Position numbers and translations under genes: made by a program. Under the pieces are notes generated by a model. That model had not been told where the DNA came from. It worked only from the letters and a program-made list of their open reading frames with translations, and did no database searches. From contig NZ_JARSBP010000002.1 in NCBI RefSeq assembly GCF_029623955.1, positions 558,001-622,000 on the forward strand: DNA of 64,000 nucleotides, written 5' to 3'. Source of the DNA: Mycobacterium sp. 236(2023) (GTDB lineage Bacteria > Actinomycetota > Actinomycetes > Mycobacteriales > Mycobacteriaceae). This document shows, one piece after another, positions 30,096-37,560 of this stretch (the first letter of the stretch is position 1; each line of letters starts with the position of its first letter).

Positions 30096-30851
30096 GTGTC
30101 GTCATTGACAGGAAAGACCGCGCTCGTCACCGGGGCGACGTCAGGGATCGGCCGCGAAGCGGCCCGGGCGCTCGCCCGCGAAGGTGCTTACGTCTTCCTG
30201 GTCGGGCGCCGCCAGGATGCGCTCGAGCACGCCGCCGCCGAGATCCAGGCCGAGATCGGTGAGGAGCGAGCCGCTTTCATTCGTGCCGACGTGACCGAGC
30301 AGTCCGACCTGGACCGGGTCGCGTCGACCATAGAGGCGACCGGGCGCAGACTCGACATCCTCTTCGCCAACGCCGGCATCGCCGAGGTGGCGGCGCTCGG
30401 AGATCTCAGCTGGGAGCATTACTCCACGACGTTCAACACCAACGTCGGCGGCATCATCTTCACGGTGCAGACGATCCTTCCGCTGCTCGACGAGGGCGCA
30501 TCGGTCATCCTCTGCGGATCCGCGGGTGACGTGAAGGCGGCGCCGGGGACGAGTGTCTATGCCGCGTCCAAGGCCGCGATCCGGTCGCTGGGCCGGAGCT
30601 GGGCCGCGGAACTGGTGGACCGAGGGATCCGCGTCAACGTCGTTGCCCCCGGGGTCACGGAGACGCCCGGGCTCGCGGGCCTTTTCGCCGGTGCAGAGGA
30701 TGGACTCGCGAACCTGACCGCGTCGATCCCCATGAAGCGCCGTGCCCACCCGCAGGAAATCGGAAGTGTGATCACGTTTCTCGCCTCCGACGGCAGCACG
30801 TTCATGACCGGCTCAGAAATCTACGTCGACGGTGGAGCCAGTCAGGTCTGA
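30096..30851 (+). CDS. Short-chain dehydrogenase/reductase
   Basis: A protein of 251 aa from GTG 30096, with GGAGG 5 bases upstream. Rossmann motif TGATSGIG, NAG motif (FANAGIAE), catalytic Ser in LCGSAGD and YAASK with Tyr and Lys. C-terminal GSEIYVDGGASQV. NAD(P)H-dependent oxidoreductase; it could interconvert the aldehyde and alcohol of the dehydratase pathway, but the substrate is unproven. The divergent TetR and the twin operator suggest inducible expression. The frame stays open far upstream; that part is a shadow. Confidence 0.88.
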   Translation: MSSLTGKTALVTGATSGIGREAARALAREGAYVFLVGRRQDALEHAAAEIQAEIGEERAAFIRADVTEQSDLDRVASTIEATGRRLDILFANAGIAEVAALGDLSWEHYSTTFNTNVGGIIFTVQTILPLLDEGASVILCGSAGDVKAAPGTSVYAASKAAIRSLGRSWAAELVDRGIRVNVVAPGVTETPGLAGLFAGAEDGLANLTASIPMKRRAHPQEIGSVITFLASDGSTFMTGSEIYVDGGASQV

Positions 30852-30852
30852 C

Positions 30853-31251
30853 TCAAAGGGCAGCCACCCCGGCCTCGGCGACGGCGACGTCCTGGGAGAC
30901 GCTGCCGGCGCTGACGCCGATGGCGCCCACGACCGTGCCGTCGATCTCGAGCGGGATTCCACCGCCGAAGATCACCAGACCGCCCGAAAGCTGTTCCAGC
31001 CCATAGAGTTCAGCGCCCGGCTGCACCAGGTCCGACAGGGCGGCAGTGGGGGCGTTCATCAGGATCGATGTGCGCGCCTTGCGGGTCGAGATGTCGATGC
31101 TGGCCTTGATGGCTCCGTCCATGCGGGCGAAGGCGATCAGGTGACCGCCGTCGTCGACCACGGCAATGTTCATCGGCTGGCCGATCTCGTTCGCCTTGGC
31201 GATCGCCGCGTCAATGATGTTCTGGGCCTTGGCCAACGGCAGGGAAGTCAT
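30853..31251 (-). CDS. GlcG/HbpS (DUF336) family protein
   Basis: A protein of 132 aa with the family's AKANEIGQPMNIAVVDDGGHLIAFARMDGA start, TRKARTSILMN and GGIPLEIDGTVVGAIGVSGGS-like end. Members include haem-binding HbpS, GlcG and the C-terminal domain of the cobalamin adenosyltransferase PduO; they recur in diol dehydratase clusters. Its neighbours suggest a tetrapyrrole-related or accessory role; function unproven. Convergent with the SDR gene, 1 base apart. Confidence 0.85.
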   Translation of the reverse strand: MTSLPLAKAQNIIDAAIAKANEIGQPMNIAVVDDGGHLIAFARMDGAIKASIDISTRKARTSILMNAPTAALSDLVQPGAELYGLEQLSGGLVIFGGGIPLEIDGTVVGAIGVSAGSVSQDVAVAEAGVAAL

Positions 31252-31404
31252 GGGCTCATGGTATTCCCTGGGTGATTATGGCCACAACCTATCCGAATGC
31301 TCAGGGTGTAGGACAGTTAGGGGTTGGGAGATAGCACGGCACAACCTTTTTCGCCTTCCGGGCGCGAACACTGAATGAAATCGCACCTTCAGGAAGGTTG
31401 GCCA

Positions 31405-32115
31405 GTGTCCTACACCGACTTCTTCATCTGGGAGTTCATCGGCACCGCGGTTCTCATCCTCATCGGCAGCGGGTCGGTGGCTGCGGTGGTGCTGCCGAAC
31501 TCGTTCTCACACGGTGGTGGCGGGAACTGGCTGGTGATCGTGCTGGGCTGGGGCTTCGGTGTGTTCACCGCGGCCAGCATCGCCAGTCCGTCTGGTGCGC
31601 ATATCAATCCGGCGGTCACCTTGGCTGTCGCGATCAGCGGCGATCTGCCGTGGGGGGCCGTCCCGTTCTACTGGGCCGGGCAGATGCTCGGTGCCATCGT
31701 GGGTGCCACGTTGGCCTGGGTGGTGTTCAAACTGCAGTTCGACGCCAACGAGGACAACTCCGGCACCCGGGGCATCTTCTGCACCGCCCCGGCGATCAAG
31801 GGCATCGGCTGGAACTTCGCCACCGAGGTGATCGCGACGTTCGTGTTGATCCTGTGGGTGCTGACCACGCCCGAGATCAACAACACGCTGGGCTACGCAG
31901 GCGTGACCTTCGTGATCATGGCCATCGGCTTCGGTCTGGGTGGTCCCACCGGTTATGCGATCAACCCCGCGCGTGACCTCGGGCCGCGAATCGCCTACGC
32001 GCTGTTGCCGATCAAGGGCAAAGGCGATGCGGTGTGGTCCTACTCGTGGGTGCCGGTCTTCGGTCCGCTCGTCGGTGCGGCGTTGGCGGCGCTGCTCGCC
32101 GGTGCACTGGCCTGA
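31405..32115 (+). CDS. Aquaglyceroporin (GlpF-like glycerol facilitator)
   Basis: A protein of 236 aa from GTG 31405, chosen because AGGAAGG lies 7 bases upstream; ATG 31375 is in frame but lacks a good ribosome site. Six transmembrane helices. Both NPA boxes are present (HINPA at 67-70, AINPARD at 186-191), with Asp after the second NPAR as in glycerol facilitators rather than water channels. It would admit glycerol or propanediol. The 153-base gap upstream contains its promoter but no element I can define. Its 3' end overlaps the convergent cobA by 76 bases. Confidence 0.93.
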   Translation: MSYTDFFIWEFIGTAVLILIGSGSVAAVVLPNSFSHGGGGNWLVIVLGWGFGVFTAASIASPSGAHINPAVTLAVAISGDLPWGAVPFYWAGQMLGAIVGATLAWVVFKLQFDANEDNSGTRGIFCTAPAIKGIGWNFATEVIATFVLILWVLTTPEINNTLGYAGVTFVIMAIGFGLGGPTGYAINPARDLGPRIAYALLPIKGKGDAVWSYSWVPVFGPLVGAALAALLAGALA

Positions 32116-33185
32116 CGCTCGGCGGCGAACGCGGCCACCTGGCCGATGATCGTCGTGGCCGGCGGGCGGATGTCTGCCGCCGAGGCGGCCGCGGCTATCG
32201 TGCTCACGGTCGCGCGCACCACGCGCTGCGACGGCAAGCAGCCGTCGGCGACGCCCGCGGCCGGGGTGTCGGGATCCATTCCGGCGGTGATCAACTCACC
32301 GGCGATGGCACCCAGGTTGGCCACGGCCATCATCAGGATCAGCGTGGTGTTGGACCGGGCGAGAGCGGCATAGTCGATGGTTGATTCCGGATGTCCCGGC
32401 GGGACGTGCCCGGTGATCACGGTGAACCCCTGGGTGAGGCCGCGATGGGTGACCGGGATGCGAGCCGAGGCGGGCGCCGCGATCGACGAGCTCACGCCAG
32501 GGATCACGTCGACGGGAATGCCCACCCGCTCGCAGTGGTCGCGTTCCTCGCCGCCTCTGCCGAAGACGAAGCCGTCGCCGCCCTTGAAGCGCACCACGGT
32601 GCGCCCCATGGCGGCGTGTTCGACCAGCAGCTCGTTGATCGTCTTCTGTTCGGTACGTCTGCCGCCGGGGATCTTGGACACATCGATGATCGTCGCGTGC
32701 GGCGCGATCCCGGCCAGCACCCCGACCGGGGCGAGCCGGTCGGTGACGATGACGTGTGCGCGTGCCAGCGCGTCGCGGCCCGCGACGGTCAGCAGGCCGG
32801 GGTCGCCGGGACCGCCACCGACGAGGATGACCCGTCCGGTGCCCTCGGTCGGCGGCGCGCTGCCCGAGTCGTCCGGATCGAGGACGCAGAATCGTCGGCG
32901 CACCAGCGCCAGTTTGCGGATCAGCCGGTCCTGGGACGGATCGCCGGTGTGCGCGAATACGATTGCGGCCGAATCGATGTCGCCCTCGACGAGATCGCGA
33001 CGATGCAGTGTCACCAACCCTCGCGCGGCAAGGTCGTCGAAGTAGGGCGTCGGATCGGCGGTGGCCACCGTGACGGTCGCACCGGCATCCAGCAGTGAAG
33101 CCGTCACCGCGATGGCCCGAGGCGCGGATCCTGCGACTACTACCGGGTGGCCGCGGACCGGCAGGTCGACGGGAACGGCTGACAT
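32040..33185 (-). CDS. cobA: Uroporphyrinogen-III C-methyltransferase (CysG/CobA-like, degenerate N-terminus)
   Basis: A protein of 381 aa. Residues from about 117 on form a SUMT domain: VILVGGGPGDPGLLTVAGRDAL, FKGGDGFVFGRGGEE, PGVSSSIAAPASARIPVTHRGL. It converts uroporphyrinogen III to precorrin-2 with SAM, the branch point to cobalamin and sirohaem. The N-terminal ~110 residues resemble the CysG dehydrogenase domain but are short and lack a clean GGGxVA nucleotide motif (AGSAPRAI instead), so this half may be inactive. ATGA overlap with the upstream LuxR gene implies one transcript. Presence in a B12-enzyme island suggests support of cofactor supply. Confidence 0.88.
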   Translation of the reverse strand: MSAVPVDLPVRGHPVVVAGSAPRAIAVTASLLDAGATVTVATADPTPYFDDLAARGLVTLHRRDLVEGDIDSAAIVFAHTGDPSQDRLIRKLALVRRRFCVLDPDDSGSAPPTEGTGRVILVGGGPGDPGLLTVAGRDALARAHVIVTDRLAPVGVLAGIAPHATIIDVSKIPGGRRTEQKTINELLVEHAAMGRTVVRFKGGDGFVFGRGGEERDHCERVGIPVDVIPGVSSSIAAPASARIPVTHRGLTQGFTVITGHVPPGHPESTIDYAALARSNTTLILMMAVANLGAIAGELITAGMDPDTPAAGVADGCLPSQRVVRATVSTIAAAASAADIRPPATTIIGQVAAFAAERQASAPASSAANAAPTSGPKTGTHE

Positions 33186-33934
33186 CAGGGCGCGCTGCTC
33201 CAGTTACCCCGCAGTGCCGTCGCGACGAGCGCCGCACGTTTGTGCACACCGAACTTGGCCATGATGTTGTGCAGGTGGAACTTCACTGTCGCCTCGCTGA
33301 TGAAGAGGTGGCGGGCGATCGTACGGTTGTCGTGGCCGTCGGTGACCAGGCCAAGTACCTCGCGCTCGCGCCGCGTCAGCGCGGGCATGTCTGCCGACTC
33401 AAGCGAAGGATCGTTGGTGCGCAGCCGGGCGACGATGGCGTCGGTGCTCGCCGAGTCCAGCGCCGGGTGCCCGTTGACGACCCGCATCAACGTGACGAGC
33501 AGTTCCCCTGACGGTGAGCGGCGGTCGATGAGACCGTCGGCGCCGGAGCGGATCAGCGCGACAGGATCGAAGTGCGAGTCCTGGGTGTCGACGACGACGA
33601 TCACGCTGGGCCGCGGCGCCAGTCCGTCGAGGAGTTCGGCCAGCCGCGCTCCGCTGTCGGAGCCGAGCACCAGCAGCTCCGGCCGGAGATCGCGCAGCCG
33701 CGCCACCGCGTCGGGACCCGGCCGCATGTCGGCGACGAGTTGCACCGCATCGGTGCGAGCCATCATGTGGACCACGCCGTGGCGCAGCAGTTCGTCATCC
33801 ATCAGCACCGCGGTGCGGCGTCGGCGAAGATTCCCGAAACCTGTTCGCGCGGAACCGATCTTGGCGCTCACCCGGGGACGCGGATGGCGATCGATATCCA
33901 GCGGTGCTGCATATCCCGGGTGGGACAGGCTCAT
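33185..33934 (-). CDS. LuxR/NarL-family regulator
   Basis: A protein of 249 aa. The N-terminal part looks like a divergent receiver (AVLMDDELLRHGVVHMMART ... PELLVLGSDSGA), without a clear set of phospho-acceptor acids. The C-terminal LuxR HTH is intact: ALTRREREVLGLVTDGHDNRTIARHLFISEATVKFHLHNIMAKFGVHKRAALVATAL. Start ATG 33934 with GGAGT 7 bases upstream. Overlaps cobA by 3 bases. A TGCAAC direct repeat lies 49 bases upstream of the start. Confidence 0.87.
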   Translation of the reverse strand: MSLSHPGYAAPLDIDRHPRPRVSAKIGSARTGFGNLRRRRTAVLMDDELLRHGVVHMMARTDAVQLVADMRPGPDAVARLRDLRPELLVLGSDSGARLAELLDGLAPRPSVIVVVDTQDSHFDPVALIRSGADGLIDRRSPSGELLVTLMRVVNGHPALDSASTDAIVARLRTNDPSLESADMPALTRREREVLGLVTDGHDNRTIARHLFISEATVKFHLHNIMAKFGVHKRAALVATALRGNWSSAP

Positions 33935-33982
33935 CTGTGACTCCGTCGGTCGGTCGGCGGGGGTGAATGCTAGCCAGCGTCG

Positions 33983-34000
33983 CGTTGCATCGACGTTGCA
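33983..34000 (-). promoter_or_regulatory. TGCAAC direct repeat (copy 2), upstream of LuxR/cobA
   Basis: Read on the minus strand: TGCAACGTCGATGCAACG, two TGCAACG units with an 11-base period. It differs by one base from copy 3 and is oriented toward the minus-strand LuxR gene, ending 49 bases before its start codon. Confidence 0.65.
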
Positions 34001-34025
34001 ATGAGACCAGATCCACTCCGGTGGG

Positions 34026-34739
34026 TCAGTGTGACGCCCTCGCCTCGTTCAGCACGCAGTCGCCGCAGAGGCCTCCGCCCGGCGCGAGGTAGAACAGGCA
34101 GCAGTTGCGGCGCCGGAACGTCGATCCGGTCAGCGTCGCCGTGCCCTCGAAGTGTGGCAGTTCCAGCATTGAGCGCACCAATGTCTGCCCCGCAGATGCC
34201 AATTCGGAGTCCGACAGGCCCATCACCGTGACGGCCCCGTTGGCCGCCGACATCAGGTTTCCCCACATCACCTTGGTCGACAGCGCCGTCACCGCGCTCA
34301 ACCGATCGATGATCGGGGCCAGCACCGACGCCACCAGCGACCCGTCGATGAGGTCGGCGGCGGCGCGAGAATCGAGGGCGTCGCGCCATGCCGGTGCACT
34401 GGCCGCGAAGTGCACGGAGTGACCGACGGTGCGCCAGCGGAGCACGTCTGCGGTCAGCAAGGGAATCCCTGCTCCGACGGCGAATGTGCCGATGACCGGC
34501 GAGAGGAGTCGCGATGCCGTCGACAGGTGCAACGACGATGCGGCGACCCGCGCCGGCACGGCCGTGGATTCGACTTTCGCGTAAATTGCGATGGCGCGGC
34601 GGGTTCCGGCCACTAGGCCCTGCCAGACGGTGTCGTCATCGAGCTCGGCCATCGGCCGCCACCCCGCGCCATGCGGTTCGGTGAGCGTGAAGTACTCGCC
34701 GAGCCGCTCGACTCGTCCCGGAAACGGTCGGCGCTCCAT
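34026..34739 (-). CDS. FhuF-like (2Fe-2S)-binding protein
   Basis: A protein of 237 aa. The C-terminus has the C-C-x10-C-x2-C arrangement (NCCLFYLAPGGGLCGDC) that binds a [2Fe-2S] cluster in ferric-siderophore reductases of the FhuF type. The rest is an Ala-rich helical domain (ASSLHLSTASRLLSPVIGTFAVG). ATG 34739 chosen; the frame runs on to 34820, but that would overlap the divergent dehydratase gene and its promoter. Probably an electron-transfer protein; in this context it could supply electrons for cobalamin or iron reduction, which is inference. Confidence 0.8.
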   Translation of the reverse strand: MERRPFPGRVERLGEYFTLTEPHGAGWRPMAELDDDTVWQGLVAGTRRAIAIYAKVESTAVPARVAASSLHLSTASRLLSPVIGTFAVGAGIPLLTADVLRWRTVGHSVHFAASAPAWRDALDSRAAADLIDGSLVASVLAPIIDRLSAVTALSTKVMWGNLMSAANGAVTVMGLSDSELASAGQTLVRSMLELPHFEGTATLTGSTFRRRNCCLFYLAPGGGLCGDCVLNEARASH

Positions 34740-34763
34740 GGGTCGATCACGGTAGACGAAAAC

Positions 34764-34781
34764 TGCAACGTCGGTGCAACG
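34764..34781 (+). promoter_or_regulatory. TGCAAC direct repeat (copy 3), upstream of the dehydratase operon
   Basis: TGCAACGTCGGTGCAACG, two TGCAACG units with an 11-base period, 22 bases before the small-subunit start codon and 25 bases before the divergent FhuF-like start. It matches copy 2 at 17 of 18 bases. Confidence 0.65.
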
Positions 34782-34803
34782 TGACGGGAGCCACACTGTG
34801 GCC

Positions 34804-35247
34804 ATGCACGAATCCGCCATGCAAGAACCCGACCTCGACCCTGCCGTGGACTATCCGTTGAGCGTCAATCGCGGCGATCTGCTGCGCACGCCGACGGGAA
34901 AGCCGATCGACGCCATCACGATGTCCGCTGTCGTCGCGGGCGACATCGAGGCTGCGGATCTGCGGATCTCACCGGAGACACTGCGGTTGCAGGCGCAGAT
35001 CTCGGAGAAGTCCGGGCGCGTGCAACTCGGCGCCAACCTGCGCCGGGCCGCGGAGATGACGGCGATCTCCGACGAGCGGGTGCTGCAGATCTATAACGCG
35101 TTGCGGCCGAACGCGTCGACGAAGGAGGAGCTCGAGTCGATCGCCGACGAGCTCTCTTCGCAGTACGGAGCTGAACTTCTGGCCGAGTTGGTGCGCGAGG
35201 CGGCAGACGTCTACGAGCGCCGCGACATTCTGGCGACGAGCGAATAG
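34804..35247 (+). CDS. pduE: B12-dependent diol/glycerol dehydratase small (gamma) subunit
   Basis: A protein of 147 aa. DYPLSVNRGDLLRTPTGKPIDAIT, DLRISPETLRLQAQISEKSGR and EIYNALRP-like QIYNALRPNASTKEELESIADEL match the gamma subunit (PduE/DhaB3). Start ATG 34804 chosen; 34774 would place the operator repeat in the coding region. First gene of a gamma-alpha-beta-reactivase operon; enteric operons use alpha-beta-gamma. Cytoplasmic, and no microcompartment genes are present. Confidence 0.92.
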   Translation: MHESAMQEPDLDPAVDYPLSVNRGDLLRTPTGKPIDAITMSAVVAGDIEAADLRISPETLRLQAQISEKSGRVQLGANLRRAAEMTAISDERVLQIYNALRPNASTKEELESIADELSSQYGAELLAELVREAADVYERRDILATSE

Positions 35248-35261
35248 GAGAGACAAAGGTA

Positions 35262-36983
35262 ATGACTGCCGCAGAAGCGCCCCAGCGGTCTTCGACCGAC
35301 GGCACCCGCCGGTCCCTGCGGACCGAAGCCCTTGAAAGCCGACCGGTCAACCTCGACGGGTTCGTCGAGGAGTGGCCCGAGGTCGGCATGGTGGCCCTCG
35401 ACAGCGCGTTCGACCCCCAGCCGAGCGTCCGCGTCGAGAACGGCGTGATCGTCGAGATGGACGGGACCGCCCGCGCCGACTTCGACTTCATCGACCAGTT
35501 CATCGCGGACAAAGCGATCGACATCGAGACCACCGAGGCGTCGATGGCGATACCGGCCGTCGAGATAGCCCGAATGCTGGTCGATCCCAATGTCTCTCGT
35601 GCCGAGGTCATCGACATCACCCGTGGGCTCACCGCAGCCAAGCTGCTCGAGGTCGCCAAGACGATGAACATCGTCGAGATCATGATGGGCATGCAGAAGA
35701 TGCGGGCCCGGCGTACGCCCGCCAACCAGGCGCACTGCACCAGTGCCCGCGACAATCCGCTGCAGGTCGTGTGCGAGGCGGCCGAGGCCGCCATCCGCGG
35801 ATTCGCCGAGGTGGAAACAACTCTCGGTGTGGTGCGGTACGCGCCGCTGGTGGCGATGGCGCTGCAGATCGGCGGCCAGGTCAACCCCGGCGGACCGATG
35901 ACGCAGTGCGCGCTGGAAGAGGCAACCGAACTCGAACTCGGCATGCGCGGCATCACCGGCTACGCGGAGACGATCTCGGTCTACGGCACCGAACCCGTCT
36001 TCGTCGACGGTGACGACACCCCGTGGTCGAAGGCGTTTCTGGCGGCCGCCTACGCGTCGCGCGGTATCAAGATGCGGTTCACCTCCGGCACCGGATCCGA
36101 GGTGCAGATGGGCAACGCGCAGGGAAAGTCCATGCTGTACCTGGAAATTCGCTGCATCATGGTGACGAAGGGTGCCGGCGTGCAGGGGCTGCAGAACGGC
36201 TCCATCTCCTGCATCGGTGTGCCGGGCGCGGTCCCCGCGGGCATCCGGGCCGTCGCGGCGGAGAACATGATCGCTTCCGCGCTTGACCTCGAATGCGCCT
36301 CGGGTAACGATCAGTCGTTCTCGCACTCGCCGATGCGGCGGACGGCGCGTCTGATGCCCCAGATGATGCCGGGGACGGACTTCGTCTGTTCCGGCTACTC
36401 GGCGACGCCGAACTACGACAACATGTTCGCCGGTTCGAACGTCGACAGCGACGACTTCGACGACTTCAACACGATCCAGCGTGATCTCCAGATCGACGGC
36501 GGCCTTCGGCACGTCAGGGAGTCCGAGATCCTCGAAGTGCGCATGAGGGCGGCCAAGGCGCTGCAGGCGGTCTTCGGCTATCTGGACCTGCCCGCGATCA
36601 CCGATGCGGAGATCGATGCGGCGGTGTACGCCAACGGATCCCGCGATCTGATCCCGCGCGATGTGCTGGAAGACCTCAAGGGCGCCCAGCAGGTCATGGA
36701 CCGCGGAATCACGGGTCTGGACCTGGTCAAGGCGCTCGACGCGACGGGCTTCTCGGACATGGCGTCGAATCTGTTGTCGGTTCTGCGGCAACGAGTTTCC
36801 GGTGACATGCTGCAGACCTCGGCGATCATGACGCCCGACTTCACTCCGCTGTCGGCGGTCAACGACGACAACGATTATCTGGGTCCCGGCACCGGCTACC
36901 GCCCATCGGGCAAACGGTGGGAAGAGATGAAGCGGCTGCGGCACGTGACCAGTGCGTCGAATCCGGAAGAAGAGGTGGAATGA
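35262..36983 (+). CDS. pduC: B12-dependent diol/glycerol dehydratase large (alpha) subunit
   Basis: A protein of 573 aa. Core blocks match Klebsiella PduC/DhaB1: RRTPANQAHCTSARDNP with the substrate-binding Q156 and H158, CALEEATELELGMRGITGYAETISVYGTEPVF, GTGSEVQMGNAQGKSMLYLE, DLECASGNDQSFSHS and SAVNDDNDYLGPGTGYR. The enzyme uses adenosylcobalamin to dehydrate glycerol to 3-hydroxypropionaldehyde or 1,2-propanediol to propionaldehyde; sequence reading cannot tell which. Starts 14 bases after the small subunit with AGGAGAG upstream. Its stop overlaps the medium-subunit start (ATGA). Confidence 0.96.
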   Translation: MTAAEAPQRSSTDGTRRSLRTEALESRPVNLDGFVEEWPEVGMVALDSAFDPQPSVRVENGVIVEMDGTARADFDFIDQFIADKAIDIETTEASMAIPAVEIARMLVDPNVSRAEVIDITRGLTAAKLLEVAKTMNIVEIMMGMQKMRARRTPANQAHCTSARDNPLQVVCEAAEAAIRGFAEVETTLGVVRYAPLVAMALQIGGQVNPGGPMTQCALEEATELELGMRGITGYAETISVYGTEPVFVDGDDTPWSKAFLAAAYASRGIKMRFTSGTGSEVQMGNAQGKSMLYLEIRCIMVTKGAGVQGLQNGSISCIGVPGAVPAGIRAVAAENMIASALDLECASGNDQSFSHSPMRRTARLMPQMMPGTDFVCSGYSATPNYDNMFAGSNVDSDDFDDFNTIQRDLQIDGGLRHVRESEILEVRMRAAKALQAVFGYLDLPAITDAEIDAAVYANGSRDLIPRDVLEDLKGAQQVMDRGITGLDLVKALDATGFSDMASNLLSVLRQRVSGDMLQTSAIMTPDFTPLSAVNDDNDYLGPGTGYRPSGKRWEEMKRLRHVTSASNPEEEVE

Positions 36984-37558
36984 GCGTGGCGACAACAGAG
37001 ACCGAGCAGCGGACCGTCACGTTCGACGAGGTCGGGCCCGCCGAGCGGGGATCTCGCTCCGACGAGGTCGTGATCGGGGTGTCGCCCGCGTTCGCCGATT
37101 TCTTCAGCCAGACGATCGTCAACGTGTCTCACGGTGAGGTGTTGCGGCAGATCCTGGCCGGCATCGAGGAGCAGGAGGTCGCGATGCGCATCGTGCGGGT
37201 GCGGCACAGCTCCGACCTCGCGGTGGTGGCGCATACGGCCGCCAAACTGTCCGGGTCGGGGATCGGTATCGGCATCCTCTCCCGGGGGACGTCGATGATC
37301 CACCAGCGCGACCTGCCCCGCCTGTCGAGCCTGGAACTGTTCCCGCAGTGCCCGCTGCTCACCCTGGAGACCTACCGCAGCATCGGCTCCAACGCCGCGC
37401 AGTATGCGAAAGGCGATTCGCCGCAACCGGTTCCCACGCTGAACGACCAGATGGCACGCCCGCGGTGGCAGGCCAAGGCGGCGCTGCTGCACCTCAAGGA
37501 GACCGAGCAGATCGTCAAGGGGGCGAAGCCGCTCGAGGTGAAAGCTGTGTTCTCCTGA
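36980..37558 (+). CDS. pduD: B12-dependent diol/glycerol dehydratase medium (beta) subunit
   Basis: A protein of 192 aa. DEVVIGVSPAFADFFSQTIVNVSHGEVLRQILAGIEEQEV, ARVVRVRHSSDLA-like and GSGIGIGILSRGTSMIHQRDLPRLSSLELFPQ blocks match PduD/DhaB2, which helps hold the B12 cofactor between the alpha and beta subunits. ATG 36980 overlaps the alpha stop by 4 bases. The N-terminal Thr/Glu-rich extension (about 20 residues) does not look like an amphipathic microcompartment-targeting helix. Confidence 0.93.
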   Translation: MSVATTETEQRTVTFDEVGPAERGSRSDEVVIGVSPAFADFFSQTIVNVSHGEVLRQILAGIEEQEVAMRIVRVRHSSDLAVVAHTAAKLSGSGIGIGILSRGTSMIHQRDLPRLSSLELFPQCPLLTLETYRSIGSNAAQYAKGDSPQPVPTLNDQMARPRWQAKAALLHLKETEQIVKGAKPLEVKAVFS

Positions 37559-37560
37559 CA

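Noticed and set aside
31283..31347. CACAACCT occurring twice upstream of the glycerol channel gene (31283-31290 and 31340-31347)
   Set aside because: A 57-base spacing, no palindromy and no further copies; resemblance to the TGCAAC motif is too weak.
34740..34803. Possible cobalamin riboswitch upstream of the dehydratase operon or the LuxR-cobA pair
   Set aside because: The gaps (64 and 91 bases) are too short for a B12 riboswitch, and no B12-box-like segment was seen.
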